Part shown: positions 1 through 7,290 of the stretch, in pieces | Position numbering within the stretch: the first letter of the stretch is position 1 | Layout of the letters: the number at the start of each line of letters is the position of its first letter | NCBI GenBank assembly: GCA_937925515.1 | Contig: CALALP010000049.1 | Location: 1 to 9,532 of the forward strand | Source: an uncultured Lachnoanaerobaculum sp. | GTDB lineage: Bacteria > Bacillota > Clostridia > Lachnospirales > Lachnospiraceae | DNA: 9,532 nucleotides | Reading direction: 5' to 3' | Notes under the pieces: model-generated | Databases searched by the model: none | Told to the model about the DNA's origin: nothing | What the model saw: only the letters and a program-made list of their open reading frames with translations | Made by a program: the position numbers and the translations under genes

Positions 1-303
1 ATTAAGGTAGGGAAAGATGTTATAATTGAAAGTCTTGATTTTATTGATAAAAAAGATAAGGTAACAAAAGGTAAAAGTAAAAAAGGATTAGAATATAATA
101 ATATGTTACATAGTTTAGCATATTCTAAATTTAGTGATATAGTGGATAGTGCATGTTTTAAAAATAGAGTAACATTAATAAAAGTAAATCCTGCATATAC
201 AAGTAAGATTGGGAAAGAAAAATATACAAATAGTATGAAATTAAATATACATAATGCAGCTAGCTATGTCATAGCTAGACGAGGAATGAAATTAGCTAGT
301 TAA
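1..303 (+). CDS. tnpB: TnpB-like protein of IS200/IS605 family, C-terminal part (5' end outside window)
   Basis: The reading frame is open from base 1 to the TAA at 301-303, so only about the last 100 residues are visible. An ATG at 103 lies inside the conserved domain and is not the real start. The fragment contains a VIIESLDF segment, where the Glu (codon 28-30) fits the RuvC-II acid. It is followed by an LIKVNPAYTSKIG block and a closing HNAASYVIARRGM block. That combination is typical of the IS605 'accessory protein, TnpB-related' branch. TnpB proteins are RNA-guided nucleases that help IS200/IS605 elements persist. Two things differ from canonical TnpB: there is no CxxC zinc ribbon between the Glu and the C-terminus, and the place of the RuvC-III Asp (normally D-x-N-A-A) reads I-H-N-A-A. 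From memory this branch often has His near that position, so this may be a family trait and not decay. Whether the full gene is intact cannot be seen here. No TnpA is visible. Confidence 0.8.
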   Translation: MKVGKDVIIESLDFIDKKDKVTKGKSKKGLEYNNMLHSLAYSKFSDIVDSACFKNRVTLIKVNPAYTSKIGKEKYTNSMKLNIHNAASYVIARRGMKLAS

Positions 304-315
304 TTAAATAAAACT

Positions 316-452
316 TTCCTTACATAACGATATTATACGCAAGACAGTATAGTCGCTCCCTGTAAGGAATAAAGATGCGAGAGGTGGTGTTGTATTAGTG
401 AGATAACATCAAGGTTGAAACACCAATACCTCTCAGGATAACCGTAAGTCCT
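316..452 (+). ncRNA. Structured RNA behind tnpB, candidate omega-RNA / IS right end
   Basis: Three consecutive hairpin units start 12 nt after the tnpB-like stop. Unit 1 has an outer 9-bp stem (316-324 with 361-369, TTCCTTACA/TGTAAGGAA) enclosing a 7-bp stem (332-338 with 347-353, one G-U pair) with an 8-nt loop. Unit 2 is a long stem in two parts, 379-385 with 428-434 (GAGAGGT/ACCTCTC) and 386-391 with 419-424 (GGTGTT/AACACC), separated by a 3-nt bulge. Unit 3 is a small hairpin with AGGAT at 435-439 pairing with GTCCT at 448-452. In IS200/IS605 elements the omega-RNA scaffold is made from the 3' end of tnpB and the right end, with the guide just beyond the element boundary. Position and structure fit this. 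The exact ends are unknown, the scaffold may begin inside the CDS, and the element boundary is inferred. I do not recognise a match to a named riboswitch class. Confidence 0.5.
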
Positions 453-505
453 AGAAAATTTTATTCTTTAAAATTAATCTTTTAGAATTATGAAAGTCAA
501 ATTTG

Positions 506-531
506 GTACTTTTATATATTTTAAAAGTTAC
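506..531 (+). other. AT-rich hairpin in the operon leader
   Basis: CTTTTA at 509-514 pairs with TAAAAG at 522-527 around a 7-nt loop. The outer bases GTA and TTAC extend the stem with a one-base bulge. It lies directly before the GC-richer palindrome at 532-571. It may be part of the leader RNA fold or simply the outcome of AT-rich sequence. No function can be assigned. Confidence 0.3.
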
Positions 532-578
532 GGTGTCGCAATCAATTTTTTAAATTAGTTATTGCAATGCCCCATTTT
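532..578 (+). terminator. Imperfect palindrome with T-rich tail, possible terminator/attenuator or repeat remnant
   Basis: GGTGTCGCAAT at 532-542 pairs with ATTGCAATGCC at 561-571 in 10 of 11 positions (two G-T wobbles, one C-A mismatch). An inner AATTT/AAATT stem lies at 544-548 with 552-556. A T-rich stretch (TTTTCTT) starts 3 nt after the outer stem, so the structure could end transcription coming from the TnpB-like gene, or attenuate the operon, about 48 nt before its first ATG. The outer arm carries the motif G[GC]TGT[CT][GA]CAA, also seen near 7270 and 9471, so it may instead be a degenerate dispersed repeat. The wobbles and mismatch make a strong terminator uncertain. Confidence 0.4.
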
Positions 579-619
579 CTTAGATAAGTAAAGCACAAGC
601 GAAAGGCTACATTATAAAT

Positions 620-3595
620 ATGGTAAAAATTAGTTTTAGTAGTGAAGAGCGATTATATATTTTCATACCAAGTGCAAGTAAGGGAATAAAAAATATTGCA
701 GAAAAATTTTCTAAGGATATTTATAGTACTTCAAATCAAGAGCCTATTATAAAAGAAGAATTTACAAATGTAAAACAAGCTGTAATTATAGTAACACTTA
801 CAGAGTGTGAGGATAAAATTATAGAAGAACTATCTACTAGGCTTGAGGGAGTACATTTAATTAGTGGAAAGTATGAAAGTTATGATATAGAAATGATAGA
901 AAATATCTTTGGAGTAGAAAATGCACTTGTGATATGTGGGAGTGATAGACTTGGAAGTATATATGGAATGTTTTTTGTGTCAAAACTTCTTGGTGTAAGT
1001 CCTCAAGTTTGGTTTGGAGATGCTACACCAATGAAATACAGAAAGATTAATTTTAAATCTCAAGTTATAGATGATTTAGAAAATAATGTAGAATTAGAAA
1101 CAGGTATTTTTAGAAAAATATCTAAGGAACGAAATAAAAAAGACATTTATATAAGTAGATATACTTCAAAAGAGCCTATAATAAGATATAGGGGATTTTT
1201 TATAAATGATGAATGGCCTTGTTTTGGAAACTGGGCTATGGAACATTTTGGTGGTCTAAATTCAAAGATGTATGAACATATTTTTGAGTATCTTCTTAGA
1301 CTAAATGGAAATTATCTATGGCCTGCAATGTGGAATTCAGCATTTATGGAAGACGACAAAGACTCTATAAGACTTGCTGACAGTTATGGAATCTATATTG
1401 GAATGAGTCATCATGAACCTTGTAATAGAAGTGGGATTGAGTACAGCAGACTTAGAGGCAAAGATAGTATTTATGGCGATGCATGGGATTATCGCATAAA
1501 TAAGAATAAGATACTTAAGTTTTGGGAAGACGGATTAAAAAGAAGTGCCGGTTTTAGAACAATTCCTACAATAGGAATGAGGGGAGAAAATGACTCGAAA
1601 CTTTTAGAAGAGGGAGCAGATATTACCTCAAATGTTGAAGTACTTAAAGATATTATAAAAAATCAAAATATACTTATAAGGGATATTTTGGGAGATGTTC
1701 CAAAACTATTTGCAGTTTATAAAGAAGTAGAAGATTATTTCTTTGGAGAAAATGAAAACGGACTCAAGGGATATGATGAACTTAAAGATGCCATTTTGCT
1801 ACTTTGTGAGGATAACCATGGTAATATGAGAGCATTACCGGATGAAAGTTTTAGAAATCATAAAGGTGGCTTAGGAATGTATTATCATTTTGACTATCAT
1901 GGAGATCCTATTTCTTATGAATGGGTTTGCTCTACTCCTATATCTAAAGTTTGGGAACAGATGAGTGAGGCTTATGCTTTTGGTATAGATAAACTTTGGA
2001 TAGTAAATGTTGGCGATGTAAAGTTTCAAGAATATCCTTTAAATTACTTTATGGACTTAGCTTATGATTTTGAAAAGTATAGTTTAGATTATTTAGCTTA
2101 TGAAAAAAAGTGGGTTTCAAGAATATTTGAAGAATTTTTAGACAGTAAAACTTGTTTAAAAATAGGAGAGTTACTTCATGATTTTTTATATTTAAATCAT
2201 CTTAGAAGACCGGAGGCACTTAATGATAAGGTGTATTCTACTTATAACTATTTAGAAACAGACAGAATAATTGAAAAGGTAAATAGCTTACAGTTACTTG
2301 ATGAGGAACTTATTGAAATTACTAAAAAAGCAGGTTGTAGAAAAGCATATATAAGTCTTATATCTTTTCAGGCAAGGGCATCTTTAAATTTATTAAAGTT
2401 ACATCTATTTACAGGGAAAAATCATCATTATGCTAATACAGGCAGAGCAGTTGCAAATTTATATGCTCAGTATATAGATAGACATATAGAATTAGATAGA
2501 AATTTAGCAAAAGATTTTGCTAAGTTTAAACTTGGGAAATGGAATGGAATGCAACTTGCCTCTCATATAGGATTTACTAATTGGAATGATGAAGATTATA
2601 GGTATCCTATAAAATATATATTAACACTGCCAAATAAACCTAGACTTGTAGTGTCTAAAGTTGATGCAGAAAATATTTACACAAATCAGTATTTCCCGAA
2701 GACTTTAGAAATAAGAGATTTCTTAGAAAGTGAAAGAGAAAGTATTGAACTAGAAATTGCAAATGGTGGAGTAGGGACTTTGAATTGGCAAGCTGACTTA
2801 AAATGTAGTTGGCTAAAGTTATCAAAAACCTTTGGAGAAACTCCTTTGATAGAGCGTATAAAAATACAGTTAGAAAAGTCGGAACTTGATTATGACAAAG
2901 ACTATCAAGTGGAATTTAAGATTTATACTGAAACAGAGTTTGTGCCGATAAAAGTTTTTGCAAGAAAAAGAAGTTATAAGAAAGCTGATAAAGAGGCTTT
3001 CATTATGCAAGATAAGATTTTTACAATACCGGCAAATTGTTTTTATCAAAAGGAAGATGTAAGCTTAAGTGATGATTTAAAGTTATCTACAAAGGATAGT
3101 TTAGGTTCATTTAAGGTGATTGAAGATTTTGGAAAATATGGTTTTGGTATTAAAGCATTTCCACTTATAAAGAGCTTTTTACCTAACGAAAAGTCGCCAA
3201 GTGTTTCTTATCTAATATATTCAGAATATGCCTTTAAAGCAGAAATTACACTTTGTACCTCTCCTGCAAATCCTCTTAAGTATGGTGGAAAATTTAGTTT
3301 TGGTTTGAAAATAAATTCTGAGAGTGTAAAAGAAGTGGATATTACAGGAAGTGATTATAAGGCAGGAGATAATAATTGCAAAGAGTGGGCAAGTGCAGTG
3401 CTTAATGCAGAGCATAGAGCCACTATAATTGGAAATATTAAAAAAGGTAATAATGAAATAAAAATATTTGCAAGGCAATCAGGTATTGTGCTTGAAAGAA
3501 TTTTAATTACTCAGGTAGGAGATAAAAAGAAAGAGTCTTACTTAGGTGCTGTTAATGGAATAAAAGTTAAAGACATAGTTAAATGTGATTCTTAG
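620..3595 (+). CDS. GH115 family xylan alpha-1,2-glucuronidase, cytoplasmic
   Basis: The 991-residue protein has the length and block order of glycoside hydrolase family 115, which removes alpha-1,2-linked (4-O-methyl)glucuronic acid from xylan or xylo-oligosaccharides. An N-terminal alpha/beta domain (about 1-165) precedes the catalytic barrel. The barrel contains YRGFFINDEWP (190-200), NYLWPAMWNSAF (231-242), GMRGEND (319-325), YKEVEDYF (367-374), EDNHGNMR (397-404) and YYHFDYHGDP (421-430). Helices follow, then a beta-sandwich at about 680-790 and a C-terminal GH115_C-like domain at about 815-985. Glu369 and the Glu397/Asp398 pair are plausible active-site acids by position in conserved blocks, but I have not aligned them to a structure. 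There is no signal peptide or membrane segment, so imported oligosaccharides are the likely substrate. The start is fixed by a stop at 581-583 upstream in frame and the absence of another Met until residue 92, although the ribosome binding site is weak. It heads the operon, 11 nt before the GH3 gene. Confidence 0.92.
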   Translation: MVKISFSSEERLYIFIPSASKGIKNIAEKFSKDIYSTSNQEPIIKEEFTNVKQAVIIVTLTECEDKIIEELSTRLEGVHLISGKYESYDIEMIENIFGVENALVICGSDRLGSIYGMFFVSKLLGVSPQVWFGDATPMKYRKINFKSQVIDDLENNVELETGIFRKISKERNKKDIYISRYTSKEPIIRYRGFFINDEWPCFGNWAMEHFGGLNSKMYEHIFEYLLRLNGNYLWPAMWNSAFMEDDKDSIRLADSYGIYIGMSHHEPCNRSGIEYSRLRGKDSIYGDAWDYRINKNKILKFWEDGLKRSAGFRTIPTIGMRGENDSKLLEEGADITSNVEVLKDIIKNQNILIRDILGDVPKLFAVYKEVEDYFFGENENGLKGYDELKDAILLLCEDNHGNMRALPDESFRNHKGGLGMYYHFDYHGDPISYEWVCSTPISKVWEQMSEAYAFGIDKLWIVNVGDVKFQEYPLNYFMDLAYDFEKYSLDYLAYEKKWVSRIFEEFLDSKTCLKIGELLHDFLYLNHLRRPEALNDKVYSTYNYLETDRIIEKVNSLQLLDEELIEITKKAGCRKAYISLISFQARASLNLLKLHLFTGKNHHYANTGRAVANLYAQYIDRHIELDRNLAKDFAKFKLGKWNGMQLASHIGFTNWNDEDYRYPIKYILTLPNKPRLVVSKVDAENIYTNQYFPKTLEIRDFLESERESIELEIANGGVGTLNWQADLKCSWLKLSKTFGETPLIERIKIQLEKSELDYDKDYQVEFKIYTETEFVPIKVFARKRSYKKADKEAFIMQDKIFTIPANCFYQKEDVSLSDDLKLSTKDSLGSFKVIEDFGKYGFGIKAFPLIKSFLPNEKSPSVSYLIYSEYAFKAEITLCTSPANPLKYGGKFSFGLKINSESVKEVDITGSDYKAGDNNCKEWASAVLNAEHRATIIGNIKKGNNEIKIFARQSGIVLERILITQVGDKKKESYLGAVNGIKVKDIVKCDS

Positions 3596-3606
3596 GGAGA
3601 AATATA

Positions 3607-5775
3607 ATGAGCAGTGAGAAAAAAGTAGAATTAAGAATGAAAGCAATAGAAAAGGCAACAAAGCTTGTGGAGCAGATGACAATAGATGAGGCTATTTCAC
3701 AACTTAGTTATAATGCTCCTGCAATAGAAAGACTAAATATTCCGGAATATAACTGGTGGAATGAGGGGCTTCATGGGATGGCAAGAGCAGGTACTGCAAC
3801 AGTATTTCCACAGGCAATAGGTCTTGCAGCAACTTGGAATAAAAAGCTTATGAGAGAAATAGGCGAGGTTATAGCAGTTGAGGCAAGAGCAAAGTATAAT
3901 GCGGCAAAAAAACATGGCGATAGAGATATATACAAAGGGCTTACACTTTGGACACCAAATGTAAATATATTTAGAGACCCAAGGTGGGGGAGAGGTCATG
4001 AAACCTTAGGAGAAGACCCTTATCTTACATCAGCACTTTGTATAGAAGAAATAAAGGGATTACAAGGAGATGAAGAATATTTAAAAACTGCTGCTTGTGC
4101 CAAACATTTTGCCGTACATTCAGGGCCTGAGTCAAAAAGACATTATTTTAATGCTAAAGCCTCTAAAAAAGATGTGGTAGAAACTTATTTGCCTGCCTTT
4201 AAGGCAGCTGTATGTGAGGCAGGAGTAGAGGCAGTAATGGGAGCATATAACAGAACAAATGGCGAACCTTGTTGTGCTAATACTGAACTTATAGAAAATA
4301 TATTAAGGGGAGAATGGGGCTTTCAAGGACATTTTGTTTCTGACTGTTGGGCAATAAAAGATTTTCATGAACATCATGACATTACTAAGAATGGAGTAGA
4401 GTCATCTGCCCTTGCATTAAATAAAGGTTGTGATTTAAATTGTGGTTGCTCATATCTTTGTTTAAAAGAGGCATTAAATAAGAGATTAGTTACTAAAGAG
4501 GCTATAAAAAATGTAGCTATAAGATTATTTACAACAAGATATTTACTTGGAATGTTTGAGGAAACTGAATATGACAGTATTCCTTATGCAGTAGTGGATT
4601 GTAAGGAGCATAAAGCTTTAAATCTTAGAGCAGCAGAAGAAAGCATTGTGTTATTAAAAAATGACGGTTTGTTACCACTTAAGAAATCAGATATTAAAGT
4701 GCTTGGAGTTATAGGTCCAAATGCTGATTCAAGGAAAGCTTTGGAGGGCAATTACCATGGAACTGCTGCAAGATATGTAACAGCACTTGAAGGATTACAA
4801 GATTATCTAAAAGATGAAGTTAGAGTTATGTACTCCATAGGTTGTGAGCTTTCTGAACTAAAGAGTGAAATGCTTTCAAAGTATGAAAATGATAGGGTAT
4901 CAGAGGCACTTGCAGTGGCAGAGTGCTCAGATGTAGTTGTACTTTGTCTTGGACTTGATGAAAATTTAGAGGGCGAAGAGGGAGATATGAGTAATGTATA
5001 TTTCTCAGGAGATAAAGAAGACCTACTTTTGCCAAAAAGTCAAAGAGTTCTTTTAGATGTAGTACTCTCAACAGGTAAACCTGTAATAGTATGTATGTTT
5101 ACAGGAAGTGCGATGGATTTAAATAAGGCGTCAGGTGCAAATGCACTTTTACAAACTTGGTATCCGGGGGCTGAGGGAGGAAAAGCTCTTGCAAATATTT
5201 TATTTGGCGAGGTATCTCCTAGTGCCAAACTTCCTATAACCATATATCAAAGTATTGAGGATTTACCTGATTTTGAGGATTACTCTATGAAAAATAGAAC
5301 ATATAGATATATGAAAAAAGATGCACTTTATCCTTTTGGTTTTGGACTTAATTATGGAAATACAAGCATTGAAAAAGTGGAAATATTAGAAGATGATACT
5401 TCTACATTAATTGAAGAAAATAAAATAATTACAAGAGATTTACAGGAGATAAAATTAAGTGTAACCATAAGTAATACAGGAATGGATACAAGGGATATTA
5501 TAGAAGTGTATGTAAAAAATGATTCTAAATTTGCTCCTCCAAATCCTGTTTTGGTTGCATTTGAAAAAGTAACAGTACCAAATGGAAAAAGAAAAGTAAT
5601 TGAGTTGACTATACCTATAAAAGCTTTTAAAATAGTAAATGATAATGGCGAATTTGTCTTTGATTCAAATAATAGTTCTGTATATATTGGAACATTTGCA
5701 CCAAATAAAAGAAGTTTAGAACTTACAGGTAAAAGTATAAATTCATTTACTATAAATTGGAATAAGGAGGCTTAA
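3607..5775 (+). CDS. GH3 family beta-xylosidase (xylan 1,4-beta-xylosidase), cytoplasmic
   Basis: This 722-residue GH3 enzyme has the usual three parts: the N-terminal barrel (about 15-315), the alpha/beta sandwich (about 345-580) and a fibronectin-III-like C-terminal domain (about 600-705). Blocks typical of the xylosidase branch include YNWWNEGLHGMAR (48-60), WTPNVNIFRDPRWGRG (115-130), the KHF/H substrate loop (166-171) and GHFVSDCWAI (241-250), where Asp246 is the expected nucleophile. The acid/base is expected among the Glu residues of LEGEEGD (454-460), most likely Glu457. FGFGLNYG (577-584) closes the sandwich. It should release xylose from the non-reducing end of xylo-oligosaccharides. 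Arabinofuranosidase side activity is possible because this branch is often mixed. There is no signal peptide. A GGAG motif at 3596-3599 lies 7 nt before the ATG, and the gene sits between GH115 and xylB, supporting a xylose-releasing role. Confidence 0.92.
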   Translation: MSSEKKVELRMKAIEKATKLVEQMTIDEAISQLSYNAPAIERLNIPEYNWWNEGLHGMARAGTATVFPQAIGLAATWNKKLMREIGEVIAVEARAKYNAAKKHGDRDIYKGLTLWTPNVNIFRDPRWGRGHETLGEDPYLTSALCIEEIKGLQGDEEYLKTAACAKHFAVHSGPESKRHYFNAKASKKDVVETYLPAFKAAVCEAGVEAVMGAYNRTNGEPCCANTELIENILRGEWGFQGHFVSDCWAIKDFHEHHDITKNGVESSALALNKGCDLNCGCSYLCLKEALNKRLVTKEAIKNVAIRLFTTRYLLGMFEETEYDSIPYAVVDCKEHKALNLRAAEESIVLLKNDGLLPLKKSDIKVLGVIGPNADSRKALEGNYHGTAARYVTALEGLQDYLKDEVRVMYSIGCELSELKSEMLSKYENDRVSEALAVAECSDVVVLCLGLDENLEGEEGDMSNVYFSGDKEDLLLPKSQRVLLDVVLSTGKPVIVCMFTGSAMDLNKASGANALLQTWYPGAEGGKALANILFGEVSPSAKLPITIYQSIEDLPDFEDYSMKNRTYRYMKKDALYPFGFGLNYGNTSIEKVEILEDDTSTLIEENKIITRDLQEIKLSVTISNTGMDTRDIIEVYVKNDSKFAPPNPVLVAFEKVTVPNGKRKVIELTIPIKAFKIVNDNGEFVFDSNNSSVYIGTFAPNKRSLELTGKSINSFTINWNKEA
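5764..5770 (+). promoter_or_regulatory. Ribosome binding site that fixes the TTG start of xylB
   Basis: AAGGAGG lies 6 nt before the TTG at 5777 and falls within the last sense codons of the GH3 gene. Because the stop codon of GH3 and the start of xylB are one base apart, the two genes are probably translationally coupled. Confidence 0.8.
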
Positions 5776-5776
5776 G

Positions 5777-7243
5777 TTGTATTATATAGGCATTGATCTT
5801 GGAACTTCGGCAGTTAAATTAGTGCTTATGAGTTCTAAAGGAGAAGTAGTAAAAACCGTTTCTAAGGAATATCCTCTGTATTTTCCTAATGTAGGGTGGT
5901 CAGAGCAAAATCCACTTGATTGGTATGAAAAAAGTATAGAGGGTATAAAAGAGTTAATTAAGGGAGTTGAGAACGAAGTTTCAGGTATTAGCTTTGGTGG
6001 TCAGATGCATGGACTTGTTATATTAGATGATAAGGATAATGTCTTGCGACCTGCAATACTTTGGAATGATAGTAGATCAGTTAGTCAAACTCAGTATTTG
6101 AATAATGTTATAGGTAGAGAAAAACTTTCAGAGATGACTGCAAATATTGCTTTTACAGGTTTTACAACCCCTAAATTACTTTGGGTAAAGGAAAATGAGC
6201 CTGACATTTTCAAAAAGATAAATAAGATAATGTTACCAAAAGATTATTTGGCATACAAACTTTCAGGAAGTTTTTCAACAGACTATTCAGACACATCAGG
6301 AATGTTATTACTAGATGTTAAGCATAAATGTTGGTCTAGTAAGATGCTTGAAATATGTAGTATTAAAGAGGAAATGTTGCCTAAACTTTATGAAAGCTAT
6401 GAGGTCATAGGAAATATAAAACCTGAACTTGCTAGGAAACTAGGCTTAAAGACTGATGTAAAAATAATAGCAGGAGCAGGAGATAATGCAGCCGCCGCCA
6501 TAGGAACAGGTACAGTGGGCGAGGGAAGATGTAATATTTCACTAGGAACTTCAGGTACTATATTTATATCAAGTAAAAAATTTGGAGTGGATAAATATAA
6601 TGCTTTGCATTCATTTGCACATGCTGACGGTGGTTATCATCTTATGGGCTGTATGCTAAGTGCGGCAGCTTGCAACAAATGGTGGCTTGAAGATATATTA
6701 AATACAAATGATTATGTAGCTGAACAGGCAGGCATAGATAAGCTTGGAGAAAATAGGGTTTTCTTTTTACCTTATCTTATGGGGGAGCGTTCTCCTCATA
6801 ATGACCCCGATGCAAGAGGCATGTTTTTGGGAATGTCTATGGACAGTACAAGAAAGGACATGACTTTAGCAGTTTTAGAGGGGGTTACTTTTGGGCTTAG
6901 AGATTCTTTAGAGGTGGCTAAAAGTCTTGGAATAGATATAAAACGTACTAAGATATGTGGAGGTGGTGCTAAAAGTCCTCTTTGGAAAAAGCTTGTAGCA
7001 AATATTTTAAATTTAGAAGTAGAGGTTTTACCTAGTGAGGAAGGGCCGGGATATGGTGCGGCAATACTTGCAGCAGTTGGTTGTGGAGAGTTTAAAAGTA
7101 TTGAAGAGGCAGTATCAAATATAATAACTGTCAAAGAAACTATAAAACCGGATACAGAACTTGTCGCTAAGTATGAGAGTAAGTATCAGAAATTTAGAAA
7201 AATCTATCCGACAGTTAAGTCTTTATATAAAGAGATAATCTAG
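5777..7243 (+). CDS. xylB: Xylulokinase
   Basis: The 488-residue FGGY-family sugar kinase phosphorylates D-xylulose with ATP to D-xylulose 5-phosphate in the cytoplasm. The N-terminal actin-like domain opens with YIGIDLGTSAVKLVL (3-17), the phosphate-1 loop. GGQMHGLVILD (74-84) and ILWNDSR (94-100) are xylulokinase signatures. GAGDNAAAAIGTG (233-245) carries Asp236, the expected catalytic base (Asp233 in the E. coli enzyme), and SLGTSGTIF (255-263) is the second phosphate loop. The C-terminal domain has LEGVTFGLRDS and CGGGAKSPLWKKL, the adenosine-binding and FGGY-type blocks. Length is normal for XylB. The start is TTG, chosen because the protein's conserved N-terminus begins immediately after it, the strong AAGGAGG is 6 nt away, and the next in-frame ATG (codon 18) would remove the first phosphate loop. 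One base separates it from GH3. Confidence 0.96.
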   Translation: MYYIGIDLGTSAVKLVLMSSKGEVVKTVSKEYPLYFPNVGWSEQNPLDWYEKSIEGIKELIKGVENEVSGISFGGQMHGLVILDDKDNVLRPAILWNDSRSVSQTQYLNNVIGREKLSEMTANIAFTGFTTPKLLWVKENEPDIFKKINKIMLPKDYLAYKLSGSFSTDYSDTSGMLLLDVKHKCWSSKMLEICSIKEEMLPKLYESYEVIGNIKPELARKLGLKTDVKIIAGAGDNAAAAIGTGTVGEGRCNISLGTSGTIFISSKKFGVDKYNALHSFAHADGGYHLMGCMLSAAACNKWWLEDILNTNDYVAEQAGIDKLGENRVFFLPYLMGERSPHNDPDARGMFLGMSMDSTRKDMTLAVLEGVTFGLRDSLEVAKSLGIDIKRTKICGGGAKSPLWKKLVANILNLEVEVLPSEEGPGYGAAILAAVGCGEFKSIEEAVSNIITVKETIKPDTELVAKYESKYQKFRKIYPTVKSLYKEII

Positions 7244-7269
7244 GGTTAATAAATTAATATTTAATTGAG

Positions 7270-7282
7270 GGTGTTGCAAAAT
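7270..7282 (+). repeat. Short motif GGTGTTGCAAAAT, possible repeat half-arm
   Basis: GGTGTTGCAAAAT stands alone here, without its inverted partner downstream. It resembles the arm of the palindrome at 532-571 (GGTGTCGCAAT) and that at 9468-9500 (GCTGTCACAAAA). Such sequences resemble the terminal repeats of some insertion sequences and small non-autonomous elements, a resemblance recalled and not tested. Nothing shows that it is functional. Confidence 0.3.
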
Positions 7283-7290
7283 ATCTATAC

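Larger units (their letters stand above)
453..619 (+). promoter_or_regulatory. Leader region between the IS-like element and the xylan operon
   Basis: This gene-free stretch, together with 304-452, separates the TnpB-like gene from the GH115 gene and must hold the operon's leader unless transcription enters from the element. It is very AT-rich, with an AT-only hairpin (457-463 with 469-475) and two larger ones listed separately. No -35/-10 pair stands out. The best I can find is TTGCAA at 562-567 with a poor TAAGTA at 585-590, 17 nt apart, and TATATT at 515-520 without a good -35. No convincing CcpA cre site or XylR-type operator was found. The ribosome binding site for the first gene is weak (GAAAGG at 601-606, 13 nt before the ATG). 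Confidence 0.4.

Noticed and set aside
103..303. A separate 66-residue protein starting at the ATG at 103
   Set aside because: The frame is open to the left edge of the window and the upstream residues (including VIIESLDF) fit the same TnpB-like protein, so this ATG is internal.
304..619. CcpA cre box, XylR-type operator or known riboswitch before the operon
   Set aside because: I scanned for TGWAANCGNTNWCA-like and TTAGTTTGTT-like palindromes and for familiar riboswitch cores and saw none convincing.
3221..3478. Cys- and Phe-rich open frame on the - strand inside the GH115 gene, suggestive of a membrane peptide
   Set aside because: Its apparent hydrophobicity comes from the reverse complement of AT-rich, Lys/Glu-rich coding sequence; no ribosome binding site or separate signal supports it.
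6796..7134. 112-residue open frame on the - strand inside xylB
   Set aside because: It lies antisense within strongly conserved xylulokinase sequence, has a low-complexity composition and no recognisable domain; it is a shadow of xylB.
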